Of a stretch of 5,839 bases of DNA, positions 1-5,411 are shown piece after piece; position 1 is the first letter of the stretch; each line of letters opens with the position of its first letter. The stretch is from positions 1 to 5,839 of the forward strand of contig JAGRAA010000128.1 in assembly GCA_020435185.1 (NCBI GenBank), given 5' to 3'. The notes beneath the pieces were generated by a model. It was not told the DNA's origin and did not search any database. It saw nothing but the letters and a program-made list of their open reading frames with translations. The position numbers and the translations under genes were made by a program. The stretch is from Bdellovibrionales bacterium (GTDB lineage: Bacteria; Bdellovibrionota; Bdellovibrionia; Bdellovibrionales; UBA1609).

Positions 1-506
1 CCTGGATGCTTGGCTAAGACCATTTGGTAATCTGTAAGCGCCTCTCTATATTTGTTTTTAAAAAATTTTTGATTTGCTCTGTTAATAAGTGCGACAGCTT
101 TTAGAGATTTACTGTACTTTCCGCTTATTATGTTTTGCCCAAACTTGTCGGCTTGAACTCCCAATCCCAAAGCATATAGATTTTGAGTAATTTGTTCGAA
201 AACCCTTAGTCTTTGAGTATTATCTACTTTATTAAAAACAGATCTGTAAACTTTGATGGCTTTTTTTCTATCTTCGTTAGAGGACATACACTGTTTACAA
301 TTTTTTTCTGTTTCTTCAATAGATTTTAAACGAGCTCTATCTGAATATAAATCTGCGATTCTCAATTCCACAGATACATCTTTATTTACCGATGAGCCTA
401 ATTCTAACTTTTCAATCAATAGAGTATGGGTTTCTATATCCATACTATTTACCTGCGCCATAACAGGAAGACTAAAAATGAAAGACAGAATTAAAAGTAA
501 CCTCAT
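1..506 (-). CDS. Secreted TPR-like protein, C-terminal part outside the window
   Basis: Partial gene: 168 codons are visible and the reading frame runs off the left edge without a stop. The start is ATG at 506, overlapping the stop of the preceding ExbD-like gene as ATGA (503-506), with a good GGAG Shine-Dalgarno site at 515-512. Residues 1-17 look like a Sec signal peptide: Met-Arg, a hydrophobic run of Leu, Ile and Phe, then V-M-A before Gln18. The mature part is helical and polar, and residues about 137-168 (ALINRANQKFF, later YREALTDYQ, ending KHP) read like a tetratricopeptide repeat; an earlier helical pair lies near 78-115. A C-x-x-C pair (Cys70, Cys73) sits between helices. I infer a periplasmic or outer-membrane-linked scaffold that partners with the proton-driven motor encoded just upstream, as TPR proteins do in Tol and gliding systems. 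The family is not identified. Confidence 0.85.
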   Translation of the reverse strand, partial: MRLLLILSFIFSLPVMAQVNSMDIETHTLLIEKLELGSSVNKDVSVELRIADLYSDRARLKSIEETEKNCKQCMSSNEDRKKAIKVYRSVFNKVDNTQRLRVFEQITQNLYALGLGVQADKFGQNIISGKYSKSLKAVALINRANQKFFKNKYREALTDYQMVLAKHP

Positions 507-1003
507 TTTTGCTCCCCGATAACAGCAAACCGAATGTTTTCAAATCCCGCTTGAGCCGCGATTGCTAACAATGGGTTTATCCTTGAAAAAGATGATTTTT
601 GATCAGCTAAAATAATCAAATTCCCTTGTCTTTGATCTCTCGACTGTTTAAGTTTGCTTGAAAGATCTAGTAAAAATGGTCCAATTTCATTTTCTCTTAA
701 GGAAGTATCATTGATTATATAGGCACCATTTACAATACGAACGTTTACTCCTGAATCTAAACTGTTAGAATAACTTGCCTTGGGAAGACTTATCTGAGAA
801 TCAATCTTTAAATCTTGATGACTTTGTTGGGTACTCACCAATAAATAAATAACGATGACGGCGAAAGCATCAACCAAAGAAGTCAACATCAAAGGCGCAG
901 CCAATCTCGTAGCAGACCATTTATTATTAGATCTTGGTCTAACCTGAGCAAACTGATCTAAAAGTGATTCTGTCTGTGATTGTTTTAATATACCAAATTC
1001 CAC
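503..1003 (-). CDS. ExbD/TolR-like motor protein with the pore aspartate
   Basis: 166 residues, within the usual 130-170 for ExbD/TolR. A polar N-terminal tail of about 34 residues (longer than the roughly 20 in ExbD) precedes one membrane segment, residues about 35-57. This carries the family's critical aspartate at position 45 in SLVDAFAVIVIYLLV, aligning with the L/F-I-D-V core of ExbD and TolR. A short L-P-K-A stretch after the membrane segment and a periplasmic domain (about 75-166) also fit the family. In known systems the aspartate sits in the TolQ/ExbB pore and relays protons, while the periplasmic domain passes on force. The start is GTG at 1003, supported by AGGAG at 1014-1010 six bases upstream. 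It lies 10 bases after the first ExbD-like gene and overlaps the TPR gene by 4 bases. The family call is firm; the specific system is inferred. Confidence 0.9.
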   Translation of the reverse strand: MEFGILKQSQTESLLDQFAQVRPRSNNKWSATRLAAPLMLTSLVDAFAVIVIYLLVSTQQSHQDLKIDSQISLPKASYSNSLDSGVNVRIVNGAYIINDTSLRENEIGPFLLDLSSKLKQSRDQRQGNLIILADQKSSFSRINPLLAIAAQAGFENIRFAVIGEQK

Positions 1004-1009
1004 TTTGAT

Positions 1010-1014
1010 CTCCT
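1010..1014 (-). promoter_or_regulatory. Ribosome binding site setting the GTG start at 1003
   Basis: On the minus strand AGGAG lies six bases before GTG at 1003 and shares its first base with the stop codon of the upstream gene. No ATG lies at a suitable distance, so GTG is the likely start. Confidence 0.7.
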
Positions 1015-1454
1015 CATAACGATGGAATCATTCCTACTTCTTTAAAATCTAACTTTTTCAAAACTTCTAAAACCTTGATCACCGATCCATACTCGGTATC
1101 TCTATCCGGGCTCACAAAAGCAGTTTTCGCTTCAGAATAAGATTCCTTGATACGTAAAAGAATCCCTTCAAACTCTCTCATATTTTTCAAGCCGTTTTTA
1201 AGAGTCGTAGACTTTACCTTCTGACCTTTTCTTTCTACAGAAATAACATAGTCATTTTGTGCATTAATAGATATGTCGATTCGACTAGAGGGTTCCTCTT
1301 TCTGTTCTGTCGACTCACCAATCGCCTGTTTAATATTGAAGGATCCTAACGGAATCCAGGCAGCGGTAACCAAAAGAAAACTAATACAAACGGCAAGCAA
1401 CGAAATCACTGGCAATAGATTAACTTCAAAATTAGTTTCATTTTGATGGTTCAC
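1014..1454 (-). CDS. ExbD/TolR-like protein lacking the conserved aspartate
   Basis: 146 residues from the chosen GTG at 1454; a tandem GTG at 1457 would add one residue. The second GTG is preferred because AGGAG (1465-1461) is six bases from it but only three from the first. The membrane segment, residues about 11-37, follows the ExbD pattern closely: NLLPVISLLAVCISFLLVTA aligns with the N-x-T-P-x-I-D-V region of ExbD, but the proton-relaying aspartate is serine (Ser18). A periplasmic domain follows (about 55-146), with an ExbD-like strand and helix layout ending in GMIPSL. It is followed after 10 bases by a second ExbD-like gene that keeps the aspartate, and preceded by the TolQ-like gene. 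I infer that the two ExbD-like proteins form an unequal pair inside one TolQ-type channel. Membership is clear from the N-L-x-P-x-I core; the role of the substituted copy is inference. Confidence 0.88.
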   Translation of the reverse strand: MNHQNETNFEVNLLPVISLLAVCISFLLVTAAWIPLGSFNIKQAIGESTEQKEEPSSRIDISINAQNDYVISVERKGQKVKSTTLKNGLKNMREFEGILLRIKESYSEAKTAFVSPDRDTEYGSVIKVLEVLKKLDFKEVGMIPSL

Positions 1455-1460
1455 CACTCT

Positions 1461-1466
1461 CTCCTT
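1461..1466 (-). promoter_or_regulatory. Ribosome binding site choosing between tandem GTG codons
   Basis: AAGGAG on the minus strand ends three bases before GTG at 1457 and six before GTG at 1454. The second spacing equals that of the next gene in the operon, so initiation at 1454 is favoured. Confidence 0.65.
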
Positions 1467-1480
1467 ATTTAGAATTATCT

Positions 1481-2161
1481 CTATTTAGTCTTCACACGAA
1501 CTGAGCGCTGAGGCACAGAATCATACTTAAAACTCAACCAATTAAATGCTTTTAAAGCGGCTTGGTTTAAATCTTCAGAAATTGTATTCGCTCTACTCTG
1601 TAAAATCCCAAACATCACCAACGCGGGAATAGCCATAATTAAACCATACGCCGTCGTATTCATGGCTAATGCAATCCCCTTCGTGAGCAAAGTTGCCTTT
1701 TCAACTGGATCAACACCACTCACTGAAGAGAATGCCTGAATCAAACCAATTATTGTTCCAAGCAGTCCTAGCAATGTTCCCGTGTTTGCAAGCATAGCCA
1801 ACAGACCTGTTCGTTTATTAAGTCGGGCATTTTCATAAAGTAAAACTTCATCCATTTGAGACTGAATCTCCTCTCGTCCACCCATTTCTAACGCAGCTTC
1901 AGCTCCAGCTTTGAGAACTCTTGAAATTGGAGTTCTATCCGGCATCAATTGAGCTCTTTTAATAACATTCTCTAAGTGACCAGATTTAATATCCAATTCA
2001 AATTGCTTAACTATTTGTGAGTTATTAATCTTTCTCGACAAATAGAGCTTCCAAACTCGTTCTGCTACAATCGCTACAGAAAATACTTGCGCCACTAAAA
2101 TGGCCCACATCCAAATTCCACCTTGTGCAAAGGCAGTTGTGATCAATTCAAAAAGTCCCAT
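1481..2161 (-). CDS. MotA/TolQ/ExbB family proton-channel protein
   Basis: 226 residues, the usual TolQ/ExbB length. Three membrane segments are visible: residues about 15-35 after an AFAQGG motif and ending at the conserved Glu34-Arg35; about 118-143, with the core LLGLLGTIIGLIQAF; and about 162-188, with GIALAMNTTAYGLIMAIPAL. The large loop between segments 1 and 2 is cytoplasmic. The paired Thr169-Thr170 and the G-L-x-x-A-I-P-A run are family hallmarks lining the channel. In known systems five copies surround two ExbD/TolR helices and couple proton flow to force on the periplasmic side. The start is ATG at 2161, with GAGG at 2169-2166. It is the first gene of a minus-strand operon with two ExbD-like genes and a secreted TPR-like gene, an arrangement like Myxococcus AglR-AglQ-AglS. 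No TonB, TolA or Pal gene lies within the window, so TonB-energising or Tol-Pal roles cannot be confirmed or excluded. Confidence 0.95.
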   Translation of the reverse strand: MGLFELITTAFAQGGIWMWAILVAQVFSVAIVAERVWKLYLSRKINNSQIVKQFELDIKSGHLENVIKRAQLMPDRTPISRVLKAGAEAALEMGGREEIQSQMDEVLLYENARLNKRTGLLAMLANTGTLLGLLGTIIGLIQAFSSVSGVDPVEKATLLTKGIALAMNTTAYGLIMAIPALVMFGILQSRANTISEDLNQAALKAFNWLSFKYDSVPQRSVRVKTK

Positions 2162-2314
2162 ACATCCTCGCTTTTAATTAAAACTGTCTAAAATATGATC
2201 AAAACTCATACCAAGTCTTAACTTAAACGTAGGTCGTAATGAGGCCTATACGAGTAAAAATTTTTCAGAGAAGGTGACGAAAATTGTATTTGTAGTGGAT
2301 TCTTCTAACTCCTC

Positions 2315-2331
2315 TAAACTTTATAAGTTTA
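2315..2331. repeat. Perfect inverted repeat, possible operator or symmetric promoter element
   Basis: Seven-base arms TAAACTT and AAGTTTA are separated by TAT. The centre reads TATAAG on the plus strand and TATAAA on the minus strand, each close to a -10 box. No good -35 hexamer lies 16-18 bases upstream on either strand, so a promoter role is tentative. Confidence 0.4.
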
Positions 2332-2357
2332 ATAAAGAAATACTCTATTATCCAAAG

Positions 2358-2372
2358 TTCTCATTTTGAGAA
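2358..2372. repeat. Perfect inverted repeat TTCTCA-TTT-TGAGAA
   Basis: Six-base arms around TTT. Its centre is 42 bases from the centre of the neighbouring dyad at 2315-2331, about four helical turns, so both could face the same side of the DNA. Possible regulator site; chance cannot be excluded in AT-rich DNA. Confidence 0.35.
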
Positions 2373-2485
2373 AAATAGCTTACTTTTTGTATGTCCAGAA
2401 AAAATACTCACATCTTTTTTCGGATACAAAACCACTTATTTTTACTTAGTTTTTTCTAATTTAAAAAGATTCAACGTCCGATTAG

Positions 2486-2496
2486 TCTCTGAGAGA
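2486..2496. repeat. Short dyad TCTCT-G-AGAGA over the cyclase ribosome-binding region
   Basis: The right arm supplies the only purine-rich stretch (GAGAGA, 2491-2496) near the ATG at 2503. There is no strong Shine-Dalgarno, so translation may be weak or depend on whether this small stem is open. Five-base arms are short, and the effect is speculative. Confidence 0.25.
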
Positions 2497-2502
2497 AAAT
2501 TT

Positions 2503-3945
2503 ATGAAAGAATACAATAAGCTTACTGATCAGTTTGCCCATTTTATTTATACCATGTTCCCCCAGATGATTGTAAAGTCCTCTCCATGGTATTCCTTTTG
2601 GCAAGAGAGACAAAAAAGCGAGTTTAAATTTATTGCACAACTCTACTTCCCAATGGTAGCTGTAGCCTATGTCTTACATTATCACTTGGTCGATAAAAGC
2701 TTACAGCTACTCCCCCCAGAAAGATGGTTCAATTATCGATATTCAATGGCCAGCCTGGCCCTTCTCGTTTATCTTTTTTATTCTTTTGAGAAAACGAAAT
2801 CCCTAGTTTACTACAAAGCCCCTGCCGTAATAGCTAGTTTCGTGTTTTGCTACTTCCAAGCTAAAACCATTCTTTGGTATTCAGGTGTTCCATATGTGTA
2901 TGCATTCGTATTGATTCTTGTTAGCGTTTATATTCTTAGATTAACTCTAATAAACTCTCTGCTTTTTTCGTCAGTCGGATTGGGTCTTGTTTCCTTAAGT
3001 TATATTGATGCCGACCTCTCGAACTCAGAGTTAGTCAGTGCTTATATAGTCACCTTAATTGTCGCCATTTTCATTAGATGGGGACAAGCCTCAGAGATAA
3101 GACATTTTGTAGCTAATCATGAAGCTATCGAATATCAAAAGAAAATTGTCGAATTAAACGTTGAATTCAATAAGCAAATTAAATCTTTTTTTCCTCAACA
3201 AATATTAAAACGGCTAGATACCGAAATGAAAAATAATTCTTCAGATGTAATGACAGCCATGAACCGTGTCCTTGTTCCTAAAAAAAAGTATATCTCTTGT
3301 ATCTTTAGCGACATCAGAAGCTTTACCAAACAATCTAATAATCTTGATGGGTTTATCAAAAATGGGGTCTTTCCAAATGTAAATCGATGCACTGCCGCGA
3401 TCGAACGCCATCATGGCATCCCTAAAAAAGTAGGAGATCTTATTTTTTCATATTTCGATTCAGAAAACGCAAGAACCAATCTTCTCAATGCTATTTACGC
3501 CTCTATGGAGTTGGTAGATATTAATATTGAATTTAACAAAAGCAATAAAAGCTCGGCACAGATCAAACGCCACGTTTTAGTTTCTTGTGGAAATGCCGTT
3601 GTCGGTAACCTTGGAGGGCAAAATTCGGCTTATGAAGTCACCGCTCTAGGGCCCCCCGTAAACTACCTGAGTAGACTAGATGATCTTACCAAGAATCAAG
3701 CCATTAGTGATTCAGTAGAAATATCTGATATTATTTTGTCCAATGATACCGTTAAACTACTCGAACAGTTCGATATTATCTTTAATCTCAAAAAAATAGA
3801 TTTGAGAGATTTAAATCTATCCATTAGAGATTTTGAAGATGAAGTTTTTATTTGGCTCTTGCCCGTAGATAAAGACAACAAAGAAATTTCAACACTACTC
3901 TTTCAAGAAACCCATCAAAGAAGAATTCTAGAGGATATAGCATGA
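2503..3945 (+). CDS. Membrane-anchored class III adenylate cyclase
   Basis: 480 residues. About six hydrophobic segments lie at residues 43-62, 79-95, 103-121, 130-148, 150-168 and 177-193. A helical linker (about 195-240) includes KSFFPQQILKRL, the usual lead-in to bacterial cyclase domains. The catalytic domain spans about 262-455. Metal-binding aspartates are Asp270 in FSDIRSFT and Asp312 in KVGDLIFSYF. Lys308 and Thr380 occupy the two adenine-selecting positions, and Asn387 and Arg391 in GPPVNYLSRL are the transition-state residues. All six key positions are filled, so an active ATP-to-cAMP enzyme working as a dimer is the best reading. The membrane part matches no sensor family that I can name. 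The start is ATG at 2503 with only a weak GAGAGA site. The gene ends in a 4-base ATGA overlap with the PilZ-acyltransferase gene, indicating one operon. Confidence 0.93.
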   Translation: MKEYNKLTDQFAHFIYTMFPQMIVKSSPWYSFWQERQKSEFKFIAQLYFPMVAVAYVLHYHLVDKSLQLLPPERWFNYRYSMASLALLVYLFYSFEKTKSLVYYKAPAVIASFVFCYFQAKTILWYSGVPYVYAFVLILVSVYILRLTLINSLLFSSVGLGLVSLSYIDADLSNSELVSAYIVTLIVAIFIRWGQASEIRHFVANHEAIEYQKKIVELNVEFNKQIKSFFPQQILKRLDTEMKNNSSDVMTAMNRVLVPKKKYISCIFSDIRSFTKQSNNLDGFIKNGVFPNVNRCTAAIERHHGIPKKVGDLIFSYFDSENARTNLLNAIYASMELVDINIEFNKSNKSSAQIKRHVLVSCGNAVVGNLGGQNSAYEVTALGPPVNYLSRLDDLTKNQAISDSVEISDIILSNDTVKLLEQFDIIFNLKKIDLRDLNLSIRDFEDEVFIWLLPVDKDNKEISTLLFQETHQRRILEDIA

Positions 3946-5411
3946 CACTAGCAAAAAAATTTGATTCTGCGGAAAAAGAACATATCAGTCTTCACTCTCC
4001 ATTTTTTCCAGAAGAAGTTCGAGAACATGACTTCATCTTTGGGAAACTAACTATCCACAGAGATGAAAAACCAGAAACATTTAAAGCAAAAATATGGCGT
4101 ATAAGCCCCTTAGGAATCGAATTTACCTTTTTTGACTCAGACATACGTTTAGCTAAAGGAGAGAAAATTGAATTTAATCTTTTTCTTTTTGACAAGAAAA
4201 TGTCTTATAGTGGTCTAATCTTAGATGAAGAGTTAAAAGACAATCATTACTTTGTTCGCCTCAATCAAGAAAACCTTGCCGATCACATAGGAAAAGATAG
4301 GCGCTTAGCCAAAAGATGGGCTGCTTCGGAATTCTTTTATCCCTCTTGCACAACTAAGGACCCTGTAAAATACAATCAATATATTCACTTCAAAGTAAAA
4401 AATATGTCTAAGAATGGACTTCAACTTGTAACCAGCTTAAGAAATAAGTTTTTATTTGTGGGTATGGAAATAGAATGCATTCTAAACTTTCCTTTGAGTG
4501 CACAATTTAGCTCTAAACTCGAGATTAAGAATGTTTCAATTAAAAATGAAGGGCAGAATCAATATTTACAACTTGGAGTCCGATTTAAAACAAATATTAA
4601 ACAAATGAGACAATCCATAGCTCAATATTTGTTACAATTTGGGTCTGCTACTAGCTTAACAGCTCTTCTTAAAGAAGGGCTCAACCCCAAAACAATGAAC
4701 AGCAGTATTTCTTTTAGCTATGTCAAGACTGAAGAAGAATTCAAAGAGGTCCTTTCTTTAAGGCACAGGAATTATTTGTCCAGTAATAAAATTGATAAAA
4801 CGTTAACTCCTGAAGATATGGCTGACAAATACGATGCTCGATCAAGAATCGTTATTGGAAAATATAGAAACAAAATTGTGGCTAGTTGTCGATTAATTTT
4901 TAGCGACAACACCCTTTCTTTAGAACACAGTGAATATATCAATCTGGAAAAAGTTCTCCCTGATTCAAATCAAATCGTGGAAATGATGAGACTCTGTATT
5001 GATCCCGACTTTAGAGGGTCTTTGGTAATGCTTGAAATGTTTGAGTTTATGGCTCTAACCATAGTTCATTCTAAACGCAAATGGATTTTAACTTCTGTAA
5101 CAAAAGACAAAGTAAAACGATATTTAAACATAGGGTTTAAAGACACTGGACTGAATTACTGCCATGAAAAGCTCAACGGTATTGAACATAGAATTCTTAT
5201 TGGCAACGTAGAAAAAGCCATGCTCGGAGAGGGAGTTTCCCCTCTCTATTGGAATTTAGTTTGGTCAGGAATTTCTAATTATATGGATGGTTATAAAATT
5301 TTATCCAGATCAGAAGGCTCGCAACTCAGAATTGCCCTCTATCGACTGCTGGAACCTATGGCGAGACTTATTCGATTTTTTAGAAATTTAAGGCTTGGTA
5401 GACATGAATAA
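3942..5411 (+). CDS. PilZ-domain protein fused to a LuxI/FeeM-like GNAT acyltransferase
   Basis: 489 residues, apparently soluble. Residues about 30-112 form a PilZ-like or YcgR-N-like barrel (RISPLGIEF at 53-61) without an R-x-x-x-R motif. Residues about 118-232 are a canonical PilZ domain: Arg120-Arg121 and Arg125 give RR-x-x-x-R, and Asn154-x-Ser156-x-x-Gly159 gives the second c-di-GMP motif. Residues about 255-425 look like a GNAT-fold acyl synthase: Arg274, aromatic Tyr278, Asp295-x-x-Asp298, Arg317 and Glu347-x-x-Arg350 fall at spacings matching LuxI-type autoinducer synthases, followed by CIDPDFRGS. The LuxI tryptophan is not seen. A basic helix (about 460-489) ends the protein. Inference: c-di-GMP controls acyl transfer to an unknown acceptor. 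ATG at 3942 has GAGG at 3931-3934. The gene overlaps the cyclase by 4 bases and the next gene by 8. The PilZ call is firm; the acyltransferase substrate is unknown. Confidence 0.88.
   Translation: MTLAKKFDSAEKEHISLHSPFFPEEVREHDFIFGKLTIHRDEKPETFKAKIWRISPLGIEFTFFDSDIRLAKGEKIEFNLFLFDKKMSYSGLILDEELKDNHYFVRLNQENLADHIGKDRRLAKRWAASEFFYPSCTTKDPVKYNQYIHFKVKNMSKNGLQLVTSLRNKFLFVGMEIECILNFPLSAQFSSKLEIKNVSIKNEGQNQYLQLGVRFKTNIKQMRQSIAQYLLQFGSATSLTALLKEGLNPKTMNSSISFSYVKTEEEFKEVLSLRHRNYLSSNKIDKTLTPEDMADKYDARSRIVIGKYRNKIVASCRLIFSDNTLSLEHSEYINLEKVLPDSNQIVEMMRLCIDPDFRGSLVMLEMFEFMALTIVHSKRKWILTSVTKDKVKRYLNIGFKDTGLNYCHEKLNGIEHRILIGNVEKAMLGEGVSPLYWNLVWSGISNYMDGYKILSRSEGSQLRIALYRLLEPMARLIRFFRNLRLGRHE

Larger units (their letters stand above)
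2162..2502. promoter_or_regulatory. Divergent intergenic region with expected promoters of both operons
   Basis: 341 bases between two divergent start codons and very AT-rich. It must supply expression in both directions, but I see no strong sigma-70 pair, no sigma-54 or FliA-type site and no classic cAMP-CRP box. What it does hold is inverted repeats: a 12-base palindrome TTTTAATTAAAA (2172-2183) just before the motor operon, a 17-base dyad (2315-2331), a 15-base dyad (2358-2372) and an 11-base dyad (2486-2496) beside the cyclase start. A TATAA-type element lies on both strands inside the 2315-2331 dyad. No accepted gene lies here; the longest frame seen is a 31-codon GTG frame at 2274-2369. 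Confidence 0.6.

Noticed and set aside
253..522. Plus-strand open frame of 89 codons
   Set aside because: It lies opposite the TPR-like gene, which has a signal peptide, a good ribosome site and operon overlap; the plus-strand product resembles no family.
2274..2369. GTG-started frame of 31 codons in the intergenic region, beginning V-T-K-I-V-F-V-V-D
   Set aside because: The frame is open further upstream without an ATG, has no clear Shine-Dalgarno site, overlaps the dyads and is short enough for chance in AT-rich DNA. Conservation in relatives would revive it.
2397..2412. Possible cAMP-CRP site near the cyclase promoter
   Set aside because: Only one half-site (TCACA, 2408-2412) is present; six bases upstream the sequence is AGAAA rather than TGTGA.
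3195..3392. Minus-strand open frame of 65 codons
   Set aside because: Lies antisense to the cyclase catalytic domain; no recognisable product.
3696..3881. Minus-strand open frame of 61 codons
   Set aside because: Antisense shadow of the cyclase C-terminus, rich in Ser and Lys as expected from reversed AT-rich codons.
3992..4195. Minus-strand open frame of 67 codons
   Set aside because: Antisense shadow of the PilZ-acyltransferase N-terminus.
3942..5411. Reading the PilZ-acyltransferase as a true LuxI homoserine lactone synthase
   Set aside because: The tryptophan of LuxI is not found, no LuxR-type regulator is present, and FeeM-like synthases share the same residues; the substrate cannot be named from sequence.
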